Notes: generated from the sequence alone by a model not told the origin. Shown: positions 20,310-30,339, numbered from the stretch's first letter. The stretch: DNA of 64,000 nt from Serratia entomophila (GCF_021462285.1 NZ_CP082787.1:3844001-3908000), one strand, 5' to 3'. Program-made: numbers and translations.

Positions 20310-20327
20310 GTTACTATCGTTACTATC
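20310..20327. repeat. 9-bp tandem repeat upstream of mprA
   Basis: GTTACTATC occurs twice without a gap, ending 28 bp before the mprA start. It may be part of the promoter or of the autoregulatory EmrR site; neither is proven from sequence. Confidence 0.6.
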
Positions 20328-20355
20328 TCGAACGAAATTAATGAGGCCCTAAATT

Positions 20356-20874
20356 ATGGAAAGCTCGTTTACTCCCATAGAACAAATGCTGAATTTCCGC
20401 GCCAAACGGCAGAAAGACTTCCCTTATCAGGAAATCCTGCTGACCCGACTGTGCATGCACATGCAGGGTAAATTGCTGGAAAATCGCAATAAAATGCTGA
20501 AGGCACAGGGAATTAACGAAACACTGTTTATGGCGCTGATTACTCTGGATGCGCAGGAAAGCCACAGCATCCAACCTTCTGAGCTAAGCTCTGCCTTAGG
20601 CTCTTCGCGTACCAATGCCACCCGCATTGCCGACGAGCTGGAAAAACGCGGCTGGATTGAGCGCCGGGAAAGCGACAACGATCGCCGCTGCCTGCATCTG
20701 CATCTGACGCCGCTGGGGGAAGAGTTTCTCAGTCAATTGCTGCCGCCGCAGCACAAATGTCTGCATTTCCTGTGGTCCACACTGAACGACGACGAGCAAA
20801 AACAGCTGGAGCAGCTGACGCGCAAGTTGTTGGCACGTCTGGATCAAATGGAAATCACAGAACAGTTATCCTAA
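20356..20874 (+). CDS. mprA: MprA/EmrR, MarR-family repressor of the emr pump
   Basis: A 172-residue MarR-family regulator closely similar to E. coli EmrR. The winged helix-turn-helix region is [28 protein letters not shown] around residues 75-98, followed by the wing [17 protein letters not shown]. It represses its own operon and is released by uncouplers and other hydrophobic toxic compounds bound to the protein. It is the first gene of mprA-OMF-emrA-emrB. Tandem 9-bp repeats lie just upstream. Confidence 0.95.
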   Translation: MESSFTPIEQMLNFRAKRQKDFPYQEILLTRLCMHMQGKLLENRNKMLKAQGINETLFMALITLDAQESHSIQPSELSSALGSSRTNATRIADELEKRGWIERRESDNDRRCLHLHLTPLGEEFLSQLLPPQHKCLHFLWSTLNDDEQKQLEQLTRKLLARLDQMEITEQLS

Positions 20875-20902
20875 TTCACAATTTCTGTTCAGGTACTCAC
20901 TT

Positions 20903-22354
20903 ATGCGATCCCCATTTAATTGGAGATTCACCCCGCTGTTCGCCGTCTTGCTGCTGGCCGGGTGCGCCTCTACCGATAATATTGCCCCGCAATCGACGCT
21001 GATGGATCCGCAGAGCCTGCAGTTGGCTCAGCCGAAGGTCAGCTCACTGGCGGTTAGCCCACAATGGTGGCGCGCGCTCAAGGATCCGCAGCTGGATGCC
21101 CTGATGACGCAGACCCTGCAAAGTTCGCCGACGCTGCGCCAGGCCGCCGCCCGCGTGCGCGAGGCGCAGAGCCTGGTGGGTGAGGCCAACGCGGCCAACG
21201 GGCCGAACCTGGATCTGAACGCCAGCACCAACCGCCAGCGCGTGCCGCAAAACGTCAACATGGGGCTGGGTTATCCGCATAAGCCTATCTACGAAAGCTC
21301 CAATTCGCTGGGGCTAAACCTGGCCTACGAATTCGACTGGTGGGGTAAATACCGCAACCAGGTCAACGCCGCCAAAGCGCAGGTCAACGCCGCCCGCGCC
21401 GAGCAGGAGCAAGCGGCGCTGACGCTGACCAGTTCGGTGGCCTCCGCCTATTACCTGCTGCAAAGCAACTTTGCGCTGGAGAAACTGCTGCAGCAGGAAG
21501 TGGACAACAACGAGCGTCTGACCGCGCTGCGCCAACAGCGTTACCAGGCCGGGATCACCGGCGTTGATGTGCCGCAACAAACCCAGGCGCAGTCCGACGC
21601 CGCCAAACAGCAAATTCTGCAGCTGCAGTCGCAAATTGAGCAACTGAGGCACCAGCTCGCCGCGCTGGCGGGCCAGGGCCCGAACGCCATGCAGCACCTG
21701 CGGCCGGTGGCGCTGCCCGCCGATAACCTGATGGCGCCGAAAGGCGAGCTGACGGCCGATCTGCTGGGCAAGCGCCCGGACATCGCCGCACAGCGTCAGC
21801 TGGTGGAGTCCTACAGCCAACGGGTCGAGGCCGCGCGCAAAGAGTTTTATCCGAGCCTGACCATTTCGGCCTTTGCCGGGCTGATGACCACCAACACCGG
21901 CGGCACCAACCCGAACTTATTTGAAGCGGCCAGCCAGGCCTGGAACGTGGTGCCGGCGATTTCGTTGCCGATCTTCCACGCCGGCGCGCTGCGCAGCAAG
22001 CTGGGCGAGGAATCCGCGCTGTATGACGAAGCGGTGGAATCCTACAACCAAACCATCCTGAATGCCGTGCAGGAAACTGCAGATGCCATCACCGTTCAGC
22101 AGAGCACTGCGCAACAGCAGCTGCAGGCGGCATCCGCGTCCCAATCGATGCAGCAGGTGTACCGCGTCGCCAACGCCCGATACCAGGCAGGGATTATCGG
22201 GCGCGACGAACTCTTGACCAGCCAGACGCAGCTGTTACAGCAGCAACAGGCGGAGTTGAATGCCAGCAGCAACTTGCTGCAGGCGAAGATAGGACTGATC
22301 CGTTCGCTGGGCGGTGGCTATCAGGCCCCGGCCGCAGCGGATTCAAAAGCATAA
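20903..22354 (+). CDS. outer-membrane efflux lipoprotein (NodT/OprM type)
   Basis: A 483-residue RND/MFS-type outer-membrane factor. The lipobox LLLAGC puts the acylated cysteine at residue 21. Two repeats typical of TolC-like proteins follow, with long coiled-coil-rich segments and the motifs WWRALKDPQLDAL, ANARYQAGIIGRDELL and RPDIAAQRQ. It should form the outer-membrane exit duct for EmrAB. E. coli has no such gene here and uses TolC. It lies 28 bp after mprA and 25 bp before emrA, same direction, so it belongs to the operon. Confidence 0.93.
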   Translation: MRSPFNWRFTPLFAVLLLAGCASTDNIAPQSTLMDPQSLQLAQPKVSSLAVSPQWWRALKDPQLDALMTQTLQSSPTLRQAAARVREAQSLVGEANAANGPNLDLNASTNRQRVPQNVNMGLGYPHKPIYESSNSLGLNLAYEFDWWGKYRNQVNAAKAQVNAARAEQEQAALTLTSSVASAYYLLQSNFALEKLLQQEVDNNERLTALRQQRYQAGITGVDVPQQTQAQSDAAKQQILQLQSQIEQLRHQLAALAGQGPNAMQHLRPVALPADNLMAPKGELTADLLGKRPDIAAQRQLVESYSQRVEAARKEFYPSLTISAFAGLMTTNTGGTNPNLFEAASQAWNVVPAISLPIFHAGALRSKLGEESALYDEAVESYNQTILNAVQETADAITVQQSTAQQQLQAASASQSMQQVYRVANARYQAGIIGRDELLTSQTQLLQQQQAELNASSNLLQAKIGLIRSLGGGYQAPAAADSKA

Positions 22355-22379
22355 TAAAATAGAGAGCTTGGAGAACACC

Positions 22380-23552
22380 ATGAGCGCAAGCGCGGAGACT
22401 CAAAACCCGCAGCAGCCGAACGGCAAAAAGAAGCAGCGCAAATTTTGGCTGCTGTTGCTGACGGTTATTTTCATTGTTATTGGGGTGGCTTATTTAGCGT
22501 ATTGGTTCCTGGTGCTGCGTCATCATCAGGAAACCGACGATGCCTATGTGTCCGGCAACCAGGTGCAGATCATGGCCCAGGTGTCCGGCAGCGTGAACAG
22601 TGTCAATTTCGACAACACTGACTACGTGAAGCAGGGAGATGTGTTACTGACGCTCGACCCGACCGACGCCGAGCAGGCGTTCGAACGCGCCAAAACCGGC
22701 CTGGCCAACAGCGTGCGCCAGACCCACCAGCTGATCATCAACAGCAAGCAGTACCAGGCCAACATCGCCCTGCGCAAGACCGATCTGAGCAAGGCGGAGA
22801 ACGACCTGAAACGCCGCGTGGTGTTGGGCAGCGTTGACGCCATCGGCCGCGAAGAGCTGCAACATGCGCGCGACGCGGTCGACAGTGCCAAAGCCGCGCT
22901 GGAAGTGGCGGTACAGCAATACAACGCCAATCAGGCGATGGTGCTGAATACCCCGCTGGAACAGCAGCCGGCGATCCAGCAGTCCGCCGCGCAGATGCGT
23001 GACGCCTGGCTGGCGCTGCAGCGCACCAAGGTCATCAGCCCGATCACCGGTTACGTTTCGCGCCGCAGCGTACAGGTCGGCGCGCAAATCGCCGCCGGCT
23101 CCCCGCTGATGGCGGTAGTGCCTGCCGATCACATCTGGGTAGACGCCAACTTCAAGGAAACGCAGATAGCCAATATGCGCATCGGCCAGCCGGCTACCGT
23201 CGTCAGCGATGTCTACGGCGACGACGTGGTCTACACCGGCAAGGTGGTCGGTATCGATATGGGTACCGGCAGCGCCTTCTCGTTGCTGCCTGCGCAAAAC
23301 GCCACCGGCAACTGGATCAAAGTGGTGCAGCGCCTGCCGGTGCGTATCGAGCTGGATGCCAAGCAGGTCGCCGATCATCCGCTGCGCATCGGTTTGTCGA
23401 CGCTGGTGAAAGTTGACACCGCTAACCTGGATGGCCGCGTGCTGTCCGACGTGGTGCGCGACAAGCCGCTGTACCAGAGCAACGCGCTGGCGTTGAATCT
23501 GGCGCCGGTTAACCAGATGATCGCCGACGTGATCCATGCGAATGCCGGCTAA
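22380..23552 (+). CDS. emrA: EmrA, periplasmic adaptor of the EmrAB pump
   Basis: A 390-residue membrane-fusion protein, the same length as E. coli EmrA. One N-terminal membrane helix lies at about residues 24-45, followed by the lipoyl half-motif QETDDAYVSGNQVQIMAQVS, a coiled-coil hairpin and a second lipoyl half (VISPITGYVSRRSVQVG). It links EmrB to the outer-membrane channel. I chose ATG 22380, as the upstream frame overlaps the preceding gene. AGAG/GGAG sequences precede the start. Confidence 0.96.
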   Translation: MSASAETQNPQQPNGKKKQRKFWLLLLTVIFIVIGVAYLAYWFLVLRHHQETDDAYVSGNQVQIMAQVSGSVNSVNFDNTDYVKQGDVLLTLDPTDAEQAFERAKTGLANSVRQTHQLIINSKQYQANIALRKTDLSKAENDLKRRVVLGSVDAIGREELQHARDAVDSAKAALEVAVQQYNANQAMVLNTPLEQQPAIQQSAAQMRDAWLALQRTKVISPITGYVSRRSVQVGAQIAAGSPLMAVVPADHIWVDANFKETQIANMRIGQPATVVSDVYGDDVVYTGKVVGIDMGTGSAFSLLPAQNATGNWIKVVQRLPVRIELDAKQVADHPLRIGLSTLVKVDTANLDGRVLSDVVRDKPLYQSNALALNLAPVNQMIADVIHANAG

Positions 23553-23569
23553 GCGCGCGGGAGGCCATC

Positions 23570-25105
23570 TTGCCACAGAAACCGCTTGAAGGCGCCCAGC
23601 TCGCCTGGATGACGGTCGCGCTCGCCATGGCGACCTTCATGCAGGTGCTGGACTCGACCATTGCCAACGTGGCGATCCCCACTATCGCCGGTAACCTCGG
23701 GTCTTCCAACTCGCAGGGCACCTGGGTGATCACCTCGTTCGGCGTGGCGAACGCCATTTCCATCCCGATCACCGGCTGGCTGGCGAAACGCGTTGGCGAA
23801 GTGCGGCTGTTCCTTTGGTCCACCGCGCTGTTCGTGCTCGCGTCCTGGCTGTGCGGCATTTCCAACAGCCTGGGCATGCTGATCTTCTTCCGCGTGATCC
23901 AGGGCGTGGTGGCGGGGCCGCTGATCCCGCTGTCGCAAAGCCTGCTGCTGAACAACTATCCGCCCGCCAAGCGAGCGATGGCCCTGGCGCTATGGTCGAT
24001 GACGGTGATCGTCGCGCCGATTTTCGGGCCAATCCTCGGCGGTTATATCAGTGATAACTATCACTGGGGCTGGATCTTCTTCATCAACATCCCGATCGGC
24101 GGCTTCGTGATCATGGCGGCGATGGCGACGTTGAAAGGACGGGAAACCAAGACCGAGATCAAGCCTATCGATACCGTCGGCCTGGTGTTGCTGATCGTCG
24201 GTATAGGCTCGCTGCAGGTGATGCTCGATCAGGGCAAGGAGCTGGACTGGTTCAACTCCACCGAGATCATTACCCTCACCGTGGTTGCGGTGGTGGCGCT
24301 GTTGTTCCTGGTGGTCTGGGAGTTGACGGACGAACACCCGGTGGTGGATTTGTCGCTGTTCAAGTCGCGCAACTTTACCATTGGCTGCCTGTGTATCAGC
24401 CTGGCCTATCTGCTGTATTTCGGCGCTATCGTGCTGTTGCCGCAGCTGTTGCAGGAGGTGTATGGCTACACCGCCACCTGGGCGGGGCTGGCTTCGGCGC
24501 CGATCGGGCTGATACCGGTGCTGCTGTCGCCGATTATCGGTAAGTTCGGCAACCGGCTGGACATGCGGCGACTGGTGACCTTCAGCTTCATTATGTATGC
24601 CGTGTGCTTCTACTGGCGCGCCTATACGTTTGAGCCGGGAATGGACTTTGGCGCCTCGGCCTGGCCGCAGTTTGTCCAGGGCTTCGCCATCGCCTGCTTC
24701 TTTATGCCACTGACCACCATTACGCTGTCCGGCCTGCCGCCGGAACGCATGGCGGCGGCGTCGAGCCTGTCGAACTTTACCCGTACATTGGCGGGCTCGA
24801 TCGGCACCTCGATCACCACCACCCTGTGGACCCAGCGCGAATCGCAGCACCATTCGCAGCTGGCGGAGTTTGTGAACCCTTACAACCCGCAGTCGCAGGA
24901 GATGTACCGGCAGTTGGAACAGCTCGGCATGAGCAAGCAGCAGGCTTCGGCCTATATCGCCAACGAGATCACCGCGCAGGGGCTGATTATCTCCGCCAAC
25001 GAGATCTTCTGGTTGTCGGCAGGGGTGTTCCTGATCCTGCTGGCGCTGGTGTGGGTGGCGAAACCGCCATTCAGCTCCGGCGGCGGGGGCGGCGGCGCTC
25101 ACTGA
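23570..25105 (+). CDS. emrB: EmrB, MFS multidrug efflux transporter (DHA2)
   Basis: A 511-residue inner-membrane transporter with 14 predicted helices, almost collinear with E. coli EmrB. Motifs include LDSTIANVAIPTIAG near the N-terminus and the glycine-rich C-terminus GGGGGGAH. With EmrA it expels hydrophobic drugs and uncouplers such as CCCP and nalidixic acid in E. coli. It starts at TTG 23570 with a strong GGGAGG ribosome site 5 nt upstream. The operon ends at a bidirectional terminator at 25121-25148. Confidence 0.96.
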   Translation: MPQKPLEGAQLAWMTVALAMATFMQVLDSTIANVAIPTIAGNLGSSNSQGTWVITSFGVANAISIPITGWLAKRVGEVRLFLWSTALFVLASWLCGISNSLGMLIFFRVIQGVVAGPLIPLSQSLLLNNYPPAKRAMALALWSMTVIVAPIFGPILGGYISDNYHWGWIFFINIPIGGFVIMAAMATLKGRETKTEIKPIDTVGLVLLIVGIGSLQVMLDQGKELDWFNSTEIITLTVVAVVALLFLVVWELTDEHPVVDLSLFKSRNFTIGCLCISLAYLLYFGAIVLLPQLLQEVYGYTATWAGLASAPIGLIPVLLSPIIGKFGNRLDMRRLVTFSFIMYAVCFYWRAYTFEPGMDFGASAWPQFVQGFAIACFFMPLTTITLSGLPPERMAAASSLSNFTRTLAGSIGTSITTTLWTQRESQHHSQLAEFVNPYNPQSQEMYRQLEQLGMSKQQASAYIANEITAQGLIISANEIFWLSAGVFLILLALVWVAKPPFSSGGGGGGAH

Positions 25106-25120
25106 GCCTCACCAAACAAA

Positions 25121-25148
25121 ACGGGCGCCCTGAGGCGCCCGTTTTTTT
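25121..25148. terminator. bidirectional terminator, emrB and yfiF
   Basis: ACGGGCGCC CTGA GGCGCCCGT followed by a T-run; on the minus strand the same stem is followed by T-rich sequence. It lies 15 bp after emrB and 10 bp after the yfiF stop. Confidence 0.9.
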
Positions 25149-25158
25149 ATGCGGCATA

Positions 25159-26250
25159 TCATGCCTGATTTTGGCGCCACCAATCGGCCAACAGGATGCC
25201 GGTCGCCACCGACACGTTCAGGCTTTCCACCTTGCCGGTGCCGCCGATCGACACGCTCATGTCGCCCTGCTGCCAGGCGCTGTCGCTCAGGCCGTCGCGC
25301 TCTTGCCCCAACACCAGCACCATTTTGGCCGGCAACTTGGCCTGCGCCAGCGCGGTGCCCTTGTGGCTCGAGGTGGTGACGATGGTGTAACCCGCCTTGC
25401 GGAAGGTATCCAGCACCGACAGGAAATCATCGGCGTTGATCGCCTTGATATGCTCCGCGCCGCCCTCTGCGGTACGCACCGCCGCACCGGACTCCAGCAC
25501 CGCCGGATCCTGCAGCAGCACGCCGTTGACGCCAAAGTGGGCGCACGAACGGACGATAGCGCCCAGGTTATGCGGGTTGCCCACCTCTTCCAGCGCCAGC
25601 ACGCAGTCGGTCGCCGGCGCGTTTTTCAGGTAGGTTTGTGCATCCAGGCCCTGACGTTTTTTGATCAGGAAACAGACGCCGCCGTGGTGTTCGGTACCGG
25701 AAGCCTTGGCCAGCTCTTCCTCATCCACCACGTGGTAGGCTTTGCGGTTAGCCGCCATCCAGCGCAGCGCTTCGCGAAAACGCGGCGTGACCGACTGCAC
25801 GAACCAGGCGCGGACGATAGCGTCCGGGCGGCTGGCGAACAGTGCCTGACAGGCGTTCTCACCGTAAACGCGGGTTTCTTCCGCACGCTGGCGGCGCAGC
25901 TGTTCCGGATCGATAAAGCTTTTGCCGCTGATGCCGCCGTGGTCGAACGCCGGCTCTTCGTCCGGGCCGCGTGACACGGTTTTCCACGGCGAATCGTAAC
26001 CGCCGCGGTCTTCAGAGCGCGCCGGACGGCGAGGACGATCGCTTTCACTGCGGCGGCTGTCGGCGCCGCGACGGTCGTTGCCACCGCGCGCCTTGTCTTG
26101 ACCCGCACGGCCAGAGCGCGCGTTGTCTGCCGGACGGCCTTTGCCGGCCGGACGTTTGTTCTTGTTGCGGTCGTCGCCGTTGTTGTCGTCGTCGCTGCGG
26201 ACGTACATCACTTTAACTTTACCGTTCTTGCCACTAAATGAATCGTTCAT
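25159..26250 (-). CDS. yfiF: YfiF, TrmH/SpoU-family RNA methyltransferase
   Basis: A 363-residue protein with a C-terminal SPOUT methyltransferase domain: motif 1 [20 protein letters not shown], motif 2 [11 protein letters not shown] and motif 3 [15 protein letters not shown] substrate-binding domain ([12 protein letters not shown]) precedes it. The first 100 residues are an Arg/Gly/Asp-rich low-complexity tail, longer than in E. coli YfiF. The RNA target is not known. ATG 26250 gives the family start [20 protein letters not shown]. It is divergent from trxC. Confidence 0.93.
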   Translation of the reverse strand: MNDSFSGKNGKVKVMYVRSDDDNNGDDRNKNKRPAGKGRPADNARSGRAGQDKARGGNDRRGADSRRSESDRPRRPARSEDRGGYDSPWKTVSRGPDEEPAFDHGGISGKSFIDPEQLRRQRAEETRVYGENACQALFASRPDAIVRAWFVQSVTPRFREALRWMAANRKAYHVVDEEELAKASGTEHHGGVCFLIKKRQGLDAQTYLKNAPATDCVLALEEVGNPHNLGAIVRSCAHFGVNGVLLQDPAVLESGAAVRTAEGGAEHIKAINADDFLSVLDTFRKAGYTIVTTSSHKGTALAQAKLPAKMVLVLGQERDGLSDSAWQQGDMSVSIGGTGKVESLNVSVATGILLADWWRQNQA

Positions 26251-26457
26251 TGTCTTCTCCACCAACGCGCAGGGCGCGAAGATTACCTGATGTTGGTGCA
26301 CGAAGCCACCAACTTGCGCTAAAAGCTCCCAACTATCACATCCATTGAACAAACCTCGTTGTCCGAACGCGTGCTTTTGCCGATAATCAACGGCATTAAA
26401 GAAACATCTCCGCAACCCAATGCGGCGAGCCATGCTTTCTCAGTATCCGAGGTCAAC

Positions 26458-26877
26458 ATGAATACAGTTTGTGCAGCTTGCAATGCCACCAATCGCGTGC
26501 CGGAAGACCGCCTGGCGGACGGCGCGAAATGCGGCCGCTGCGGCCATGAGCTTTTCGACGGTGAAGTGATCAACGCCACCGCCGCCACGCTGGATCATCT
26601 GCTGCAGGACGATCTGCCGGTGGTGGTCGATTTCTGGGCGCCGTGGTGCGGCCCCTGCGTCAACTTTGCGCCGATCTTTGAAGACGTGGCCGAAGAACGC
26701 GCCGGCAAAGTGCGCTTCGTGAAAGTGAACACCGAAGCCGAACCGGAGCTGAGCGCCCGTTTCCGCATCCGCAGCATTCCGACCATCATGGTGTTCCGCG
26801 AGGGCAAAATGGTCGACATGCTCAACGGCGCGATGCCGAAGGCGCCGTTCGACAACTGGCTCAACGAAGTAGTTTAA
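26458..26877 (+). CDS. trxC: TrxC, thioredoxin 2
   Basis: A 139-residue cytosolic thioredoxin with an N-terminal zinc-binding domain. Zinc ligands are C5, C8, C25 and C28, and the redox centre WCGPC is at residues 63-67. In E. coli it is part of the OxyR response to hydrogen peroxide and HOCl. ATG 26458 has GAGG 7 nt upstream. It is divergent from yfiF, about 207 bp apart, and followed by a terminator at 26888-26916. Confidence 0.97.
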   Translation: MNTVCAACNATNRVPEDRLADGAKCGRCGHELFDGEVINATAATLDHLLQDDLPVVVDFWAPWCGPCVNFAPIFEDVAEERAGKVRFVKVNTEAEPELSARFRIRSIPTIMVFREGKMVDMLNGAMPKAPFDNWLNEVV

Positions 26878-26887
26878 CGCAAACACC

Positions 26888-26916
26888 AAGCCCGCGCGCT
26901 CCCGCCGGGCTTTTTT
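26888..26916 (+). terminator. terminator after trxC
   Basis: AAGCCCG and CGGGCTT form a stem around an 11-nt loop, followed by TTTTTT. It lies about 11 bp after the trxC stop. Confidence 0.85.
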
Positions 26917-26951
26917 CTGCGCTACAATAGCGGTTTTTCCCCAGGACCGTT

Positions 26952-27647
26952 ATGACCGACAACGCCGTACTTCGCCTGCGCCAATTTCGCTTAGACCGCT
27001 CTACCCGCCCTTTTTTGGCGCGTGGCTGCCGGGTGGCGCGTTGTCAGGGCTGCCTGTTGCCGCATAAAAACTGCCTGTGCGACACGATTCGCCCGCAGCC
27101 GGCCGCCAGCCGTTTCTGCCTGATCATGTTCGGCGCCGAGCCGTTGAAGCCCAGCAACACCGGCCGCCTGATCGCCGATATCTTGCCGAATACCCAGGCG
27201 TTCCTCTGGTCACGCACCGAGATCGATCCCGAACTGCTGCAGGCCATCGCCGATCCCGAACGCCAGCCTTACGTGGTGTTCCCTGCGTCCTACGCCGATG
27301 CCGACCGCCCGGTGTTCAGCGAACTGCCCGCCGGCGGCAAACCGCCGCTGTTTATCATGCTCGACGGCACCTGGGCGGAAGCGCGCAAGATGTTCCGCAA
27401 AAGCCCCTATCTAAATCAGTTCCCGGTGTTTTCGCTCAACGTAGCCGCCGCCTCGGATTACCAGCTGCGCGAAGCCAGCCGCGCCGAGCAGCACTGCACG
27501 GCTGAAGTGGCCGCCGCCCTGCTGCAACAGGCCGGCGATCTTCAGGCCGCCGAAGGGCTGAATCAACACTTCAGCTATTTCCGCCAACAATACCTGGCGG
27601 GGAAACCTACCCGGCCGGAGGCAGCGATCACAGCAAAAGCGCAGTAA
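26952..27647 (+). CDS. tapT: TapT (YfiP), DTW-domain tRNA aminocarboxypropyltransferase
   Basis: A 231-residue DTW-domain protein. Cysteine ligands are seen as RCQGCLLPHKNCLC, and the signature motif is DGTWAEARKM. In E. coli TapT makes acp3U47 in tRNA from S-adenosylmethionine. It starts at ATG 26952 and lies between trxC and pat, exactly as yfiP in E. coli. Pat starts 43 bp downstream, so the two may be co-transcribed. Confidence 0.94.
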   Translation: MTDNAVLRLRQFRLDRSTRPFLARGCRVARCQGCLLPHKNCLCDTIRPQPAASRFCLIMFGAEPLKPSNTGRLIADILPNTQAFLWSRTEIDPELLQAIADPERQPYVVFPASYADADRPVFSELPAGGKPPLFIMLDGTWAEARKMFRKSPYLNQFPVFSLNVAAASDYQLREASRAEQHCTAEVAAALLQQAGDLQAAEGLNQHFSYFRQQYLAGKPTRPEAAITAKAQ

Positions 27648-27690
27648 AGCGCCTAGAATCAGGCCTAACGTTGCCATAAGGAGATCGTGC

Positions 27691-30339
27691 ATGAGCCAGC
27701 GAGGGTTAGAAGCGCTACTACGCCCCAAGTCCATTGCCGTGGTCGGCGCTTCGCAGCAGCCCGGCCGCGCCGGCAATCTGATGATGAGCAACCTGCTGGC
27801 GGGCGGCTTCGGCGGCCCGATACTGCCGGTGACGCCGCGTTACAAGGCGGTGTGCGGCGTGATGGCCTATCCGGACGTCGCCAGCCTGCCGCTGACGCCC
27901 GATCTGGCCATCCTGTGCACCCACGCCAAACGCAATCTGGCGCTGCTGGAGGCGCTGGGCGAGCGCGGCTGCAAAACCGCCATCGTGCTCTCTTCGCCGC
28001 CGGAGCAGTTCGCCGAGCTGAAAGCCTGCGCCCAACGTTACGCCATGCGCCTGCTGGGGCCCAATAGCCTGGGCCTGTTGGCGCCGTGGCAGGGCATCAA
28101 CGCCAGCTTCTCGCCGGTGCCGATCCAAAAGGGCAAGCTGGCGTTTATTTCCCAGTCGGCCGCCGTGGCCAATACCATTCTCGACTGGGCGCAGCAGCGT
28201 GAAGTCGGCTTTTCCTATTTCATCGCGCTGGGCGACAGCCTGGATATCGACGTTGACGATCTGCTCGACTTTTTAGCGCGCGACGCGAAAACCAGCGCCA
28301 TTCTGCTGTATCTGGAAAACATCAGCGACGCGCGGCGCTTCCTCTCGGCCTCGCGCAGCGCCTCACGCAACAAGCCGATACTGGTGATCAAAAGCGGCCG
28401 CAGCCAGCAGGCGCAGCTGCTGCTCAACAGCCAACTGGGGCTGGACGCCGCCTATGACGCCGCCATCCAGCGCGCCGGCCTGCTGCGCGTGCAGGACACT
28501 CACGAGCTGTTCTCGGCGGTAGAAACCCTCAGCCACATGCACCCGCTGCGCGGCGAACGGCTGATGATCGTCAGCAACGGCGCGGCGCCGGCGGCGATGG
28601 CGCTGGACGAGCTGCTGGGGCGCAACGGCAAGCTGGCGACGCTGGGGGAGGAAAGCCTGGCCCGGCTGGGCAGCGCGCTGCCGGAGTTTATCCATGTCGG
28701 CAATCCTATCGATCTGCGCGACGACGCCACGCCACAGCGCTATCTGGCGGCGGTGAAGGCGCTGCTCGACAGCCATGATTACGATGCACTGCTGCTGATC
28801 CACGCGCCAAGCGCCGCAGCGCCGGGCACCGCCACCGCCGAGCACCTGATAGAGGCGCTACGCCAGCATCCGCGCGGCAAGCGCATTACGCTGCTCACCA
28901 ACTGGTGCGGCGAATATTCATCCCGGGACGCGCGGCGGCTGTTCACCGAAGCCGGTATTCCTACCTACCGCACGCCGGAAGGCGCGGTGACCGCCTTTAT
29001 GCATATGGTGGAATACCGCCGTAACCAAAAACAGCTGAAAGAAACGCCGGCGCTGCCGATCGGCCTGACCGCCAATACCGCCGACGCCCACCGGCTGCTC
29101 CACCAGGCGCTGGCCGAAGGCGCGACCCAGCTCGACACCCACGAGGTGCAATCCATTCTGCAGGCCTATGACCTGAGCACCCTGCCGACCTGGATTGCCG
29201 AAGACAGCGCCGAAGCGGTGCACATCGCCGAGCAGATCGGCTACCCGGTGGCGCTGAAGCTGCGTTCGCCGGATATCCCGCACAAATCCGAGGTACAGGG
29301 CGTGATGCTGTACCTGCGCACCGCCACCGAAGTGCAACGCGCGGCGGAGGCGATCCTCGATCGCGTCAAACGCACTTTCCCGCAGGCGCGCATACACGGC
29401 CTGCTGGTGCAGAGCATGGCCAACCGCGCCGGCGCGCAGGAATTGCGCATCGCCGTGGAACAGGACGCCATTTTCGGCCCGTTGATCATGTTGGGTGAAG
29501 GCGGCGTGGAGTGGCGCCAGGAGAATCAGGTGGCGGTCGCTTTGCCGCCGCTGAACATGGCGCTGGCGCGCTATCTGGTGCTGCAGGCGGTGAAAGGCGG
29601 TAAAATTCGCGGCCGCAGCGCGCTGCGCCCGTTGGATATCCCCGGGCTGAGCCGGCTGCTGGTGCAGGTCTCAAACCTGATCCTCGACTGCCCGGAAATC
29701 ACCCGGCTGGATATTCACCCGGTGTTGGCCTCCGGCAGCGAATTCACCCTGCTGGACGTTTCCATGCAGATAGCCCCCTTCAGCGGCGACCCACAGGCGC
29801 GGTTGGCCATCCGCCCCTATCCGCACGAACTGGAAGAGGCTATCGCGCTGAAAGACGGCAGCCAATGCCTGTTCCGGCCCATCCTGCCGGAAGATGAACC
29901 GGCGCTGAAACACTTTATCGATCGGGTGACCAAAGAAGACCTCTACTACCGCTACTTCAGCGAGATCAACGAGTTTACCCATGACGATTTGGCCAACATG
30001 ACGCAGATTGACTACGATCGGGAAATGGCGTTTGTGGCAGTGCGCGGTGAAGAAATCATTGGCGTGACGCGCGCCATGTCCGACCCGGACAACACCGACG
30101 CAGAGTTCGCCGTGCTGGTGCGCTCCGATCTGAAGGGCCTGGGGTTGGGCCGCCAACTGTTGGAAAAAATGATCGCCTATGCCCAGGCCCACGGGCTGAG
30201 CCGCCTGACCGGCATTACCATGCCAAATAATCGCGGCATGATCGCCCTGGCGCAGCGCCTGGGCTTCGGCATCGAGGTGCAGCTTGAGGACGGCATCGTC
30301 AATCTGACCCTGCCGCTGCAGGCCCGCGGCACGCAGTGA
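27691..30339 (+). CDS. pat: Pat (YfiQ/PatZ), protein lysine acetyltransferase
   Basis: An 882-residue two-part protein. Residues 1 to about 690 resemble NDP-forming acyl-CoA synthetase (CoA-binding domain with VVGASQQPGRAGN, succinyl-CoA synthetase-like domains and an ATP-grasp part with GYPVALKLRSPDIPHKSE). The C-terminal GNAT domain includes LVRSDLKGLGLGRQLLEKM, an acetyl-CoA-binding motif. In enterobacteria Pat acetylates acetyl-CoA synthetase and other enzymes. ATG 27691 is preceded by AAGGAG. It is at the same place as yfiQ in E. coli. Confidence 0.95.
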   Translation: MSQRGLEALLRPKSIAVVGASQQPGRAGNLMMSNLLAGGFGGPILPVTPRYKAVCGVMAYPDVASLPLTPDLAILCTHAKRNLALLEALGERGCKTAIVLSSPPEQFAELKACAQRYAMRLLGPNSLGLLAPWQGINASFSPVPIQKGKLAFISQSAAVANTILDWAQQREVGFSYFIALGDSLDIDVDDLLDFLARDAKTSAILLYLENISDARRFLSASRSASRNKPILVIKSGRSQQAQLLLNSQLGLDAAYDAAIQRAGLLRVQDTHELFSAVETLSHMHPLRGERLMIVSNGAAPAAMALDELLGRNGKLATLGEESLARLGSALPEFIHVGNPIDLRDDATPQRYLAAVKALLDSHDYDALLLIHAPSAAAPGTATAEHLIEALRQHPRGKRITLLTNWCGEYSSRDARRLFTEAGIPTYRTPEGAVTAFMHMVEYRRNQKQLKETPALPIGLTANTADAHRLLHQALAEGATQLDTHEVQSILQAYDLSTLPTWIAEDSAEAVHIAEQIGYPVALKLRSPDIPHKSEVQGVMLYLRTATEVQRAAEAILDRVKRTFPQARIHGLLVQSMANRAGAQELRIAVEQDAIFGPLIMLGEGGVEWRQENQVAVALPPLNMALARYLVLQAVKGGKIRGRSALRPLDIPGLSRLLVQVSNLILDCPEITRLDIHPVLASGSEFTLLDVSMQIAPFSGDPQARLAIRPYPHELEEAIALKDGSQCLFRPILPEDEPALKHFIDRVTKEDLYYRYFSEINEFTHDDLANMTQIDYDREMAFVAVRGEEIIGVTRAMSDPDNTDAEFAVLVRSDLKGLGLGRQLLEKMIAYAQAHGLSRLTGITMPNNRGMIALAQRLGFGIEVQLEDGIVNLTLPLQARGTQ

